A program made the position numbers and the translations under genes. Shown here piece after piece: positions 10,143 to 21,481 of a stretch of DNA of 64,000 nt; the stretch's first letter is position 1; each line of letters begins with the position of its first letter. The stretch comes from Istiophorus platypterus. Lineage: Eukaryota > Chordata > Actinopteri > Istiophoriformes > Istiophoridae. The notes beneath the pieces are model-generated. The model ran no database searches. It saw nothing but the letters and a program-made list of their open reading frames with translations, and had not been told where the DNA came from. The stretch is from assembly GCA_016859345.1 (NCBI GenBank), contig CM029121.1, positions 24,317,675-24,381,674 on the forward strand. The letters run 5' to 3'.

Positions 10143-11880
10143 TTTGAAGACAATACCTATTATATGTGAGTGTGTGTGTGTAAAAATAAATAAATAAACA
10201 AACAAAAATTTAAAGACATGGGTTAAATTTTGTAAAGCAGTTGAACTGGATTCTGCTCAGTATGCAGGACATCTTAATTTCTCTTAAACACAACAGTTCT
10301 AATAATTGCAATATAACTACAGGGCCATGTTACTGAGAAGTTTAACAGTTTTAAATTTTCAAAATTAACCTAGTTGATCGTGTAAACATTTAAAATTCAA
10401 CTCATCCGTCCACAACACTGGACCATGGAGTGCTACACCTGGGAAAAGAGATAGACGCTGACCGCATGCGAAAGACCTTTGGTGATATATTGCAGAGCAT
10501 CTTTTCTAAAACTTGATCCGTTATTACATGATTTCTTTAATACTGCTGGGTCAGAGGACTCTTACAGTACGTGTTACATGTATTACATTGGGATTTTTCT
10601 CCGGCCTTCTCCACTGTTACATCGTTTCCCTGTTCACGCAGGTCGTGAGAGGTATTGGAAAAATATCCCCTATCAATAGACAAACTATCAATATGCGCGG
10701 AGGCACCGAGTAACTGCGGGACTTTCAGCTAGACAGTAACTTGGAGATGCCTCCTAACGTGATGTCTTGACCGCGGGACGTGAGCCACAAGCGTCGACCC
10801 TAAATTAAATCCACTTTAAAGGCACTTGCGCATCGGCTCCGGCGTCCTCTCGCGTCCCCGGTCTACGCGGAGCCGACGTCGCCGTCTCCAGACCCCGTCT
10901 TCGGGGTTAGGTCAGGCCCGGAGAGCCTGGCTCCGGCCGGGTGGCCCCGAGCTCTGCGATGCTTTCCTCGTTTCAGCCGGACTTTGTGCTGTTTAAAAAC
11001 CACCACTGAACGCGGAAACGAGGTCGTTTGGCGGCACAATAGTTCCGGACTGGTTCTGTTGTGGTTATTTCTCTGAAAACCAAAAACCCAGAGGGAAACC
11101 TTGTCTCACCCGCAGCCTGCGTTCACCCGGAGAGGCGGCGCCGTCTCTCGGTTTCTTCCGCAGTTGTTGGTGACTTATATCGTAGGCGACGTCTCTTCAG
11201 CGCGAAGATGCGACTCGACGCGTCTTCCCCTGAAAAGGCGCAAAAAAAAATTCCAAGCCTGCGGAAACGGTGGTTACTGCGACGGGCCGCGTACTCGAGA
11301 CTGCGTCCGTCCGCACGCAGCTCGTCCTCGTCCGAACCGGATTCCCCGCTTTGGTTTTTGTTTTTTTTCCAAATTATCAAGATCCTTCGGGAAAAGGACG
11401 CTTTTCTTTTTTTAAAGCGATACCAACCACGATAACAGTAATGAAAATCTTCATGGGGAAACTCGAGGAAACACAATTGTAACACTGACGACTAATCATT
11501 GCAAAACCCAACAAACCACATTTTTAACAAGTCCTACTTTAAGAAACAACCTTAACAGAGCTTAGAATTCAGATTTTTGGGGGGAAAAAATCCTTCACTG
11601 ATACTATTTCATACTGAACTTCCCTCTGATTTGGTGCCTGTTTTGTAGTTTTACAGGTTGTGTTGCTTTAGCATATGGATATACAGATCTCACTGTTATA
11701 TATCTGTATTACAACAGTTTCCGAGTAAAATATCCCCCTCATCTTGCCGACTAAAATTCCCAACTTCCCTGTCAGGACCAAATTAGCAACCTCACTAGAA
11801 ATGACCCCTTTTCATTCACAAGGATTTTCTTGGCAGTTTACAGAGATAAGAACAGCAAACATTTCAACTGACACTTCCTT
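10143..11880. other. Upstream region of the NLR gene, including a CpG-rich patch
   Basis: About 1.7 kb between the NLR start codon and the c11orf58 3' UTR. The first 600 bases are AT-rich with no gene. From about 10740 to 11340 the sequence becomes GC- and CpG-rich, then returns to AT-rich. Open frames across the GC-rich patch on both strands have no recognisable protein content. Confidence 0.6.
10750..11350. promoter_or_regulatory. CpG-rich patch, possible NLR promoter
   Basis: CpG dinucleotides are frequent here (for example ctcgcgtccccgg near 10850 and gcgacgggccgcg near 11280) in an otherwise AT-rich neighbourhood. A non-coding first exon of the minus-strand NLR gene is the simplest use, because its first coding exon seems to have a splice acceptor near 10160. 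No transcript evidence is available. Confidence 0.4.
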
Positions 11881-11886
11881 TTTATT
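11881..11886 (-). terminator. Polyadenylation signal of c11orf58
   Basis: TTTATT on the plus strand is AATAAA on the minus strand, about 390 bases past the c11orf58 stop codon. Confidence 0.55.
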
Positions 11887-12274
11887 GGTTTTCAGGCAAG
11901 AAATCACAAAAATTCACAATGTTTGTGCCAAATGTTCTGAAAGGCGAGCGATCTTGTTTCGTCCAACACAATCCGTGGCAAAGGCAGTGACTGTTAAAAC
12001 GCTGAAACAAATAAAAAACTGCATCACTTGCCATCTTACCGCGATATAACACCACATAGACGAAAGTGACGTTTTAGCCTGCAGACTTAATTTTTTGGAA
12101 AACATGCAAACCACAGTGTTGTCGTCCAGTGGCAAGGTGCCTTCGTCGAGAACCCATCCTTCACAGTTAAAGAACTAAAATGACGGGCAATCACTGACAG
12201 TTAAACAAATAATGTCAAAACATAAAAATCTGAGATTACAAAAATTAATTTGTCTCTGCCCAACCCGTCGGCCC

Positions 12275-15200
12275 CTACGCTGACTTCACAAAGGCCATTT
12301 TGTAACTGTGCTTCCGTTCTTCGTTTGTATCGGAGCTCCTGTCGGAGTCGGGCTTGGCCTGCTCCGAGGTCTGGTCCTTTGAGACGGGATCGTGGCCTTT
12401 GTCCTGGGCATCTGTGGGTTTCTCTTCCTCTTCGGCGTTCTCATCCGGCTCAGTTTCTTTCGTTTGACTGTCCACTGGTGGCGTGGGAAACGACTCCGGC
12501 TGCGGCTCAGGCTGCGGGTATGAAAACAAGAAGATGAGTTCTTGAAGATGAAGACGAAGGAGGCACGGTCAGCTACATTCTGGAAATGATCCTGATGGAG
12601 CTGAGGATTATAATCCCTGTGCGCAGCCTCTCAGGTCATCTGGAAGCATCCACTAACCAGTCCCATGATCCAAACTACACATGGAGAAGCAGCTTATAAG
12701 CATAAGACTCGTCCTAACTTTGACTTATCTACATTCTGCAATGCCTTTGACAAAACATAGGCATTCATTTTTGTAAACGTAATGCTTTAATTTTGAACCA
12801 AATTTTGTTATCAACCTTACATTCTTTATGTATGAAATATTCTACATAAAAAACATCCCTTGCCATCATATAAGTTGTGGGAATACTTGTGATGATTACT
12901 ACACAAGTTCCTCAGCAGTAAATTTATTAAAGGTTTTCTGTCTAGAGAGAAATTAAAGACATTCTATTTTATTGATATTCAGAAATCTGTACAGATACAT
13001 TTAATCTTATCCAGATCTATCTACATTATATATAAATGCCCTCTCTTCTGGGTCCAAAGGAGCCCTCACCTCACTGAAGCCCAGGCCACAGTGTCTCCGG
13101 TTCCGGCCCGACAGCTTTCCGTCCATGCCCTGCTGGTACTGCATCTCCAGCTGCTCGTTCATCTTCTTATCTTCCTGCCCTGCAGAGGAGACACCGGTCA
13201 CAGTGGGCACACCCAGCCGTTACAGGCCTATCCATGCCCGGATAGATCCGTGCGGCGGATGTGTAGTAGGGGGATGCCAGGTTAATTGCATTGGGCAGAA
13301 GGACGAGGCAGCATGAGTTAGAGGTGTGGGACAGTAGTTTGGACTTTTTTTCTTTTTGCATGAATAGAACAAATGCAGCCTTTAACAAAAAGTTAAACAA
13401 TGAGGCTTACCACTACGGAAGTGGGATGTTGACTTGTGGTCGCCAATGACAAGGCGTCCTGTGTGTTCTTTCTGGAGAACAGAAAAAAAAAGAAAAGGGA
13501 AAAAAAACCAAAATGCATTTAAATCAATAATCACAACTTCACCAGAAGGTGACAGTGGCATTGACATGCTATACAAAGCTTGTAATATATCTAATTCATT
13601 TATTTTTCGCTATGGACTACAGGTCCACAATATGTGGTCCACAATAAACAAACCTTTCCAGCTCCCATCAGGCGTAAAAACTTTTGTTTCCTCTCATTGC
13701 TTCCCAGATCAGCTGATGCCCACTGAGTAGACCCATCCTGCTGAGGCAAAACATTATCATAAAGACTCATATATTCAAAAAGAACAGAATTTCATTGAAA
13801 AAATGCTCATGTCTTCAGAATAATCAGTTATTTACATTACATGTTATTTGCATATTTACAATGTTTTTACAATGCAGTAGAGGCCATTTCTAACCTACAG
13901 GGCTGCCCGTCCCGTTACCCCCTGATGACTCACACGGTCTGGATGAATGAGAGGTACAGTTGAAGCCAGAAGGACCAGCGGTTACTTCAGTCTTTTGGAG
14001 GTATGTTTTATGATGTCTTTTTTTCCATTACATCAAAATCTGTTGCAATTTTGTTTGCCTACCCTGAGTGTTTAAGTGAGAATTGTACAAGCACTAGGGA
14101 TCAACAGAGGAAAGAATTAAATTTATAAAATTCTGGTTAACTTAAATAGCAAAAATAATCCCATTCATATGAACTAGCAAATATTTTAAGTAAAGTGACT
14201 GCTTAAAACCACATTATATGATTCTTAGATGGTATGTGGTCTTGGAGAGAGAAAAGTTAAGGGCTTTTGTTTAAAAAAAAAGTGCAAAAGCATCAGATAT
14301 TACCTTTAGTTAAACATTCATTTTAACACAGCACAAACAAAAATATAAATCAACTGATGTGGTTATGGTAGAAAATGGAGATGGAATCTTAAGTAGCGAA
14401 TACATTCTGAAAATTGCGCTGAAAGCTCCCACTAGATGATAAATGCAAATATACAATTAGAAGAGAATGGCCCTCAGTAGAGCGTATACCTGAGAAGGCG
14501 GAAATGCCATATCCTGCAATGCTAAGAGGAAGTGATAAACAAGAAATGGGTGACAACATAAGCTCCTTGACAGAGGTAATAATTCCATTTCACGTGTCCC
14601 TGAAAGAACAGTACCGTAACTTTGACAAGTTGATGGTGCTGTTGAGCTGTGTTGCGTCTTACAAAGAGGCGAGTCTGTTGTTTTTCCTACCCGCGTTGAT
14701 TTGAATGAGGTGGACAAAATAAGACCAACGCCTGTCAACATAACGCAGTGCAATTTTACAGCATACTTATGCAGTTGAATCAACACCTCTGTAAAACAGT
14801 CTCAACAAAAACTGAACATTATAATAATCATCAAGGGAGGGTTTATTACACACCTCTTGTAATAGACTGCATTAGCTTTATCTAGGTGAATCTAATAAAC
14901 CGACAACTTAGAGTATTTCATTGTATTCTCACTAAAATTCCCTACTTACGAGGATACTGACTATTGTCTTATTTTGGAACATATTTTAGGAATTAGCACA
15001 ATAGAGGTCTGTAGCATGTTGTCGACAGTTTAAATATTAGTCGTTATGCATTTTAATACAATAACTTGCAACTAAGAGGATAACGTTAATAAAGCTAAAT
15101 GTATGGCAACCCATTATTAATCCTTTTATCGGTTTATCTCAAACCGATTTGCTAAAAGAAAAGTGATATAACGCGTCACATGTTTTATGCAACGGAGTTT

Positions 15201-15439
15201 GAAGTCGACCTGTAGAAAGGCGAGAAAAAAAGAAACTTTCTCCAGGACTTAAACGAGAAACGTGTTCGGGTGTCATGATAAAGCTCTGCCGTTAGCAAGC
15301 AGGCTAACGCGACGCTAGCCTTCTCCGGCTAACTCACAGCTTTCGCTCAGATTTACGCTCAGATTTTTTAATTATTTTCACTCACTTGCTGCGGGGATGC
15401 GGGCCGCTTTGTCCCGTGCTTGTCCTCTGGAGAGCTCAT
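12275..15439 (-). CDS. c11orf58: Small acidic protein (C11orf58/SMAP), complete
   Basis: Five coding exons, read leftward: 15439-15386 (MSSPEDKHGTKRPASPQQ), 13737-13654, 13471-13411, 13179-13070 and 12511-12275 (stop TAG at 12277-12275). All have GT/AG ends and consistent phase, giving 181 aa; the human protein is about 183 aa. The core is strongly diagnostic: KQKFLRLMGAGK, then KEHTGRLVIGDHKSTSHF, then KLSGRNRRHCGLGFSE, and a C-terminus YKMAFVKSA. The last exon encodes a Glu/Asp-rich, disordered tail. The poly-Asp run I recall from the human protein is replaced here by mixed E/P/D sequence. The molecular role is poorly known; it is a conserved small acidic protein. The gene is next to sox6 and head-to-head with it, as in human. 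Confidence 0.96.
12512..13069 (-). other. c11orf58 intron 4
   Basis: AT-rich intron of 558 bases. No features seen apart from splice sites. Confidence 0.75.
13738..15385 (-). other. c11orf58 intron 1
   Basis: AT-rich intron of about 1.65 kb. The segment at about 14465-14560 may be a diverged interspersed repeat (separate entry). Nothing else was recognised. Confidence 0.7.
14462..14560. repeat. Possible diverged interspersed repeat
   Basis: The string around ggccctcagtagagcgtata, followed by a GCGGAAATGCC-like segment and TGCAATGCTAAGAGGAAGTG, resembles a repeat unit I remember from several fish genomes. That recollection is imprecise and no copy elsewhere in the window supports it. Confidence 0.25.
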
Positions 15440-15600
15440 TGTGAACGGGGGGGGCTTTAGTGTAATGTCAGTAGAATTATCATGCCACCGAAGTAGCACC
15501 AGCTAGCTGGAGTTGTCAACACTGCGTGTCGTCACTTCCTCCGTCTTCTTCTTCGCTTGTTTTGCAGATGGTTGCGTCGGACTCACTGCTGCCCCCTCCC
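15440..15600 (-). promoter_or_regulatory. c11orf58 promoter and 5' UTR
   Basis: CpG-containing sequence just upstream of the ATG. On the minus strand it has GGAAGTGACG (15539-15530), an ETS site fused to a CRE-like TGACG, a pairing common in housekeeping promoters. No TATA box was seen. The transcription start is probably near this site. Confidence 0.5.
15457..15483 (-). other. Candidate upstream ORF in the c11orf58 leader
   Basis: Minus-strand ATG at 15483 opens an eight-codon frame (MIILLTLH) closed by TAA at 15457, 18 bases before the main ATG at 15439. It counts only if transcription starts upstream of 15483. Confidence 0.35.
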
Positions 15601-17982
15601 TGCGCCAACCCCTAATTAAAACTGTTCAGCATCAGATCCGTTGAGGGAGAACTACTCTCAGTTGACAGTTTATTAGGGACACGTAGCTAAGATTAATGGC
15701 ATCGCTTATAACAGCCCCGTGTTATAAATGTTCAGTCTGTGCTTAAACTGCTCCAAGGAGGCGTAAATTCAACTGTGTGGTCATTTTTGGAAACTGCAGG
15801 TGCTGGTGAAATGTATTGCGACAGTTGTTTTCTATCAGTAGAGACTAGCAGCGTGTTGAATGAAAGGACGGCTGTGTTAAACTGATTTAAGTCCAGGAAA
15901 AATGTGAATATTTCTGTAGCGAGGCCAACAGAGGTTTTAAAAAAAACAAAAGAAGACAGTGGACACATTACAACATCAAGGGACGGAGTCCTCGGATGCA
16001 TTGAGGGACAAGTAATTTCAGCAAACCAGCAGTTATTTTTATTTCCATGTATAATTACAAAGAAATTTCCTTTAGTCATTTGAGAGGTAGGCTATATACT
16101 ATGTACTGACTTTTTAAAATTGTTACATTACTTGTATGTTTGGGCTTCATTATGCAGAATGATATGCACAGTTTTGCATCATCCATCTGCTGAAGGAGGA
16201 CAGTTTCCCTGAGATCCCTTTAAATCAGAGTTTAACAAGTGTATAAATCTGAAGGTGATGGTAGTTTTGACGCCAATCATGGTTAAATATGCAACTTGCA
16301 AGACTGCAATGTGTATAACCTGAAGCCTCCAGAGCACATACATTCAGCATGGATTTTAAAGTTAAGTAGGACACATCTTGTGTCCAGTAGTTAAAAAAAT
16401 AAACAATATTTGCATAATCATAGACTCTGGGGTTTTCAGTTAGAGGGGAGTAGATTTTTTAAAAGATTTTTTCAAACTATGTATGTGTAGTAAATTCACT
16501 GGTGACACAAATCATTCCAAGCAGAGGTTTTTTTTTTTGTTCTCAAGATGTGTATAGGGGATCTCTGATAAAAATAGCTGAGTAGCATAATAAAATGCTT
16601 TACTGTGGTAATGCTGACTGTCCAGGGGCAAGTAAAAAGAGTGGTAAAGGACACGGAATCATCTGGGATTCAAAGCAAAATGATCATCTCCGAGAGCAAT
16701 GGAGGATTTTTTTTTGTTTTCTCATTGGCTTCAGCCTGGTGTCAGAGTGCTGCAAAGTCTTGCAAACAAATGGGTCTGATTCATAATGACGATCATATGC
16801 TAATTAATAATATTCAACAGCCTTCTGGTTCTGGAATAGGGAGTTTACAATATATCTAAATAGAGGATGATTTAATAACCTGGTGCCGTAATCTCCCTGC
16901 AGATCATAATTAAACCAGAGTTTGAATCAGGATAATTTTTTATTTTAATTTTCCACACCCACATTCAATTATCTGTTCAGACACCAAATTTTCCAAAGCC
17001 TTCACTCTGTGGGTTCATGGACATGTGCAGTGTAATGGATGAAACTGCACCAAACCCGCCAAAAGGTGGCGTCAGAGTAAGTGTAATAAAAGCCAGAGCC
17101 CAGAGGAGCTCACACCTCTGTCAGGACACTGAAACCTCATTCATACAACACAGTCAGCCAGATATCAAACGAGAAGAGTTTACGTTTTGGGCTCATGGTC
17201 CAGTTTTAATGAGCTTAACAGCGTTTACCTAATTAACCAAGCTGAGGTGGGATATTTTTTCCCATAATAATTTCGATACAGACATAAATAATTTTTTTTT
17301 TCTTGAGCAAAATGAAAAATAATTGGTCTTTAAAATCCTGGCTGCGCCTTAAAGAAGACTGGAGAGGAAATTATCGGAAATCTGGAAATTATTTTAAATC
17401 ACAGACTTGATCTCAAATTTAATTCACAGTTACACTTTGAAAAAATGCTTTAATGATAAACCACCACTTGTGAGAAATTTCCTAACTACATATGCAAAAA
17501 TATATAAAACTTCTGACATGCGTTTATATGCTAAAACTCGCCACACACATTTTTTTTTAAATCAGTTTAAAACAAGAATCTTCCTTCATCATTATTTGTG
17601 TGTGTGTGTGTGTGTTTTGTTTTAAATTTGGGTGATTTCTGACCTAATAAAAAATGTTTGTAAGAAAAAATATGTGTTCACAGTTAAACAAAAGCACTAA
17701 AAGCTATGAAGGATTTAATTTATATTCTCACTGCTGGCGCCCAGAGCAGGTGACCATGCTCGCGCATGGACGCATGCATGCGTGCATGCATGCATGCACG
17801 CACGCACACACGCCAGCCTGAGCACGTACATAGAAAAAAAGAGGAGGGGGGGGGCGAAAAGTTCAAATGAGGAACAGATGAGAGAAAGAAAAATATAGTG
17901 TCTTATCTTTTAATGAACAGTGCGCACAAAGAGAAAGAGACAGATAAATAATGAGGAAGGGAGGGAGGGAGTGAGAAAGAGA

Positions 17983-17985
<3 letters not shown>
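15601..17985. other. Intergenic region between c11orf58 and sox6
   Basis: About 2.4 kb, mostly AT-rich, with no supportable gene. A 115-codon minus-strand frame at 15732-16079 has no recognisable domain. The right part gains simple repeats: GT at 17597-17615, an alternating GCAT/GCAC tract at 17770-17813 and GA at 17987-18017. Confidence 0.6.
17770..17813. repeat. Alternating purine-pyrimidine tract (GCAT/GCGT/GCAC)
   Basis: Forty-four bases alternate purine and pyrimidine without a break and are rich in GC and CA/TG steps. Such sequence readily forms Z-DNA. It lies about 250 bases before the presumed sox6 first exon. Confidence 0.85.

Positions 17986-17986
<1 letters not shown>

Positions 17987-18017
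<31 letters not shown>
17987..18017. repeat. (GA)n tract upstream of sox6
   Basis: About 31 bases of GA preceded by GGGA-type repeats, just before the GC-rich sox6 5' region. A GAGA-type promoter element is possible but not shown. Confidence 0.9.
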
Positions 18018-18019
<2 letters not shown>

Positions 18020-18020
<1 letters not shown>

Positions 18021-18505
18021 GGGTTATCCTGCATCTGCCTCTTTACCCGTCACTGCCCCGCACTCTCACTTAACCTCCACATAGCGCTGGACGGGAAGTT
18101 AAGTCAAGATACTTTTATTTTTTTATTTTTTTGAAAGAAAAAGAAACACAAAATCCCGAATAAATGACAGCTCCTCGGACTCGGCGTCTTTTCTGACAAC
18201 TACACCCAAGTGTTTGTTTTTTGTTTTGTTTTTTTCTTCCTCCTCTTCTTTTTCTTCCTCCTCCTCTCTCTGACTTCTCGATCCTCGGCGGAGCGCGAAC
18301 TGAGGAGTTACCCCGAAGTCCCCGGCACGCTCCAGCGATGGTGACTTTACGCACGGGATTTGAGGGCTGCCCGAACTGACTCCGCTTGTTTTGGTCTCAG
18401 CGCTGAAAAACTTCGCGTCTGTCGCCGCGTCGAAATAAACCTGCGAAAGAAAGAAAGAAAGAAAAAGAAGAAGGCGCAGCGAGGTGTCGAAGAAAGTGGA
18501 TCCAG
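18020..18505 (+). other. sox6: Putative sox6 promoter and non-coding exon 1
   Basis: GC-rich sequence with many CpGs that ends in a strong donor, GATCCAG|GTAAGA, with the exon end at 18505. There is no long coding frame, in keeping with the untranslated first exons of SOX6 genes. The transcription start cannot be placed from sequence alone; I place the exon somewhere within about 18060-18505. Its assignment to sox6 is inferred from position and orientation. Confidence 0.5.
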
Positions 18506-18780
18506 GTAAGAAAACAGGAACGAAAAGTCTTGTTGCATCGGTTTGGGGAAAAAGGCATCACCGGGGACCGTCACCCACCCAGCCACACACCCACCCCCGC
18601 CCCCAGGTCGCGTCTCTCCGGAGTGCTTGTTTTGGAAGGGTCCGGTGCTCAGCGCGCCTATCTCTGCTCCACAATGCGCAGCGACGGCAGCATCAGATTC
18701 GGGCTGCATCAATCGCTTTAAAACCTGCAGCCGGGCCGTGATTAGACCGGGTCGACCCCGCGCGACCTGCAGGAAATCAA
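18506..18780. promoter_or_regulatory. CpG-rich start of sox6 intron 1
   Basis: CpG density continues past the donor to about 18780, consistent with a CpG-island promoter spanning exon 1. Confidence 0.4.
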
Positions 18781-18815
18781 CTCGGAATTATCTTGAAAAG
18801 AAAAGTCCTGTCATA

Positions 18816-18823
<8 letters not shown>

Positions 18824-18875
<52 letters not shown>
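18824..18875. repeat. (AT)26 microsatellite
   Basis: Fifty-two bases of TA in early sox6 intron 1. Confidence 0.97.
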
Positions 18876-18878
<3 letters not shown>

Positions 18879-19339
18879 ATTATTCAGGGCACTTTATTAG
18901 TGTTATAAGTGACTTAGAATAAGACGACGCCGCAAAAAACCCCAGAAAAGTATGTGTGTAATAAAACGATAACTTTATACAAACCACCATCATACGTTTA
19001 TTGTAAGTTATTGATATTTACGTATCAGCTGTACCAAATGACACAGTTAGAAGTAAAATATTAGAGATATTGGTGATTATTTCACATTATGATAAGTAAT
19101 ATTATTTTTTATAATAAGCACAGAGAAACCGTGTAGTTGACAGATTAGCCTCAGGCTGCAGTACATATTAATTAAAACAAAACAAAAAAAAAGCTTTGCA
19201 AAAAGTTGTGATTTTCTAAGAGCTGCTGCTTAAAAAAAACCCAAAACAACAACTCTAACATTAAATCTGTGACCAGAAATCTGACTTCCACACTGGTTAA
19301 TTAATTAACACCCACCCTCCCCTCCAGTTCAAGCTTTTA

Positions 19340-20700
19340 AACTAATCTCCAGCCATAAAAGATAAAAGATGCGACTGTGTTGCGCCGGAGGAGCGGGGGA
19401 TGAGCTGGGGTCCGTCCTCCTCTACATCCCTGTCATGCGCCATTAGCGGAGGGTTGGTTCGGCGGTTCCGCGGCGCCGGTGAACGGTCCATTGGGCTCAG
19501 GACCCGTTCAGGAGGCGTCCGGGACGGGCCACCGAGCGCATGTGAACTTTGCATGAAATAGTGAGCGAAAGAACAGTAAATTAAAAAAGTAAGAAAGAAA
19601 ATACATAAAAAAAAAAAAACTTTTCAAGAGCCACTGAACTTTAATTTTATGGAAAAGAGATTTTTCTTTTCTGACTGCGTCCGAGGCCATCCCACTCAGA
19701 CCCACTGGAGTCCGGAGTCTGTCTGGGGTGACACTCAGTAGTTCCCTACTGGGCCGCACAGCGCTCGTGGACACCTCGCGCTCTTTGCCGGGCTTCTGGG
19801 TTGCCCCCCCCCCACCACCACCACCACCACCCTCCCTTGCGCGTCCCTCGGGCCGTGCGACACCTTCCAGAGAGAGAGAGAGACGCACATTTCAGCGAAT
19901 CTGCGGTGCCCCGCGTTTACACCCCCCCCACCCCCCAACCCACGTAACGGAATACAATAGAGAGAAATAGAGACTAGAGAGAGGGGGCAGACAAGCGGGG
20001 CGTCTTCAGGGCCCGAGTTAACTTTCCCCCCCGGAGGTCACGGCGACTGACCCTAGAAGAATGCGTGAGTCATACGCTAAAATAGACCCGGAGCCCTAAA
20101 GCGGATCCATTGGGAGACAATACCGGGGGAAAACAGGACAGTGTCCCAGCACGGCGGGGAGAGTTGGGAACTTAGACTGTAAGTCTCTGTTTGTGTTTTA
20201 TTGTTTTTGCCTTTAATGATGATTATTCTCCCTCCTCCATGATTTCCAGCGCGACCTTTAGCTTTCTCTTAACGTTACAACGTGAAAACTTTGGACCGCG
20301 CGTCTCAAAGTTTTTTTTTTCTTTTTTCTCCGGCACGATGAAGGGTCTCAGAGTCACGCGTCGGTTACGCGGCCCGGTGGAGTGACGGTTGCGCGTGAAG
20401 TTAATTGCCCTTGTGTGTGTGTGTGTGCGTGTGTGTGCACGCGTGAGCTCGTGTGCCTGTGCGTGCGTAAACTTGAGTCACGTGTGCACAGTTTCTCATC
20501 CCGGAGGCGCTGAAGAGCCTCGAACAATCAAGTTTGAAAAAAAAAAAACCTCCCCGGTGTGTGTGTGTGTGTGTTTGCGTGCGTGTGTGTGCGCGCGGGG
20601 GGGGGGTCACGGTGAGGATGAGACAGAGGGTACGGGAGGACAAGGCGCACGACAACGGCCTGGAAAAGACCGATAGGGTCACCGGAGGGTGTTCCCCATA
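19340..20700. promoter_or_regulatory. CpG-rich zone in sox6 intron 1
   Basis: A second CpG-rich zone 1-2 kb downstream of the putative first exon. SOX6 genes are known to use several promoters, so an alternative first exon here is plausible, but I found no clear exon. Confidence 0.3.
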
Positions 20701-21456
20701 TTTAGAGCCACACTACACCTCCGCGATAAGCCGCTGGTCGCCCGCAGATAAGGAGCTTTTAGAGAAACACAGCGACAGAGGGGTCGCACTCACATGACGG
20801 AAATGGCCCTGAAAAACCGCTAAAGAGGAAACGCAGGCCCCGGATAATTGATCCACTGATATCTGGTTAATTCGACCAAGTTGAAAACCAATAATCACTC
20901 CTTGTTGTTGTTGTTGCTGTTGCTGTTGTTGTTAGGGGGGGTTGCAGAGAGAATGCGCCACATTATCCAAGCATCAGCTTTGGTCCAATTGTTTTTATGC
21001 ATCTGACATTTTTTTCCTGTTCGCCCGTCAAATCCCTCCTCTGCTCAGGGGGTTTATAATTGCCCGGGGTTGATGCCCCCCCCCATTCCTCCTGCTCATG
21101 CCAGTATATCACATCATTTCCAACAGGTTGTTTAATTGTCTGGAGTGTGGCGGAACGATTTATAGACCAACACAACCAGCGCCACCAAACACACACACAC
21201 ACACACACCACTCTCCTGCAAAGTGAGAGTGTCTGTCTGAAAAACAATCTGAGCGAGGGGGGGGTTGGGTGGTGCTGCGGTGGTGGTGGATGGGTGGGGG
21301 GTCTCGCTGAAGTTATTCTCCTATGGCATTTTGTTTTGAGCAGGTGCTGCGGGTTGAAGTTCCCTCATAAGGTAAAGTGGCATTAGAGTGTCCAAATGGC
21401 AGACTTATATATAGGCTGCCAATTCAGCACATTGTCCCGGGCTGCATGGCCGCCCG

Positions 21457-21481
21457 CTCTCTCTCTCTCTCTCTCTCTCTC
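21457..21481. repeat. (CT)n microsatellite
   Basis: Pure CT tract of about 25 bases. Confidence 0.9.

Noticed and set aside
13955..13972. TA followed by CAGTTGAAGCCAGAAG, resembling a Tc1-type inverted-repeat start
   Set aside because: The match stops after about 16 bases and no partner repeat or transposase lies nearby; probably chance.
15732..16079. 115-codon minus-strand frame upstream of c11orf58
   Set aside because: Free of repeats but with no recognisable domain and no splice or promoter support; kept only as a remark in the intergenic entry.
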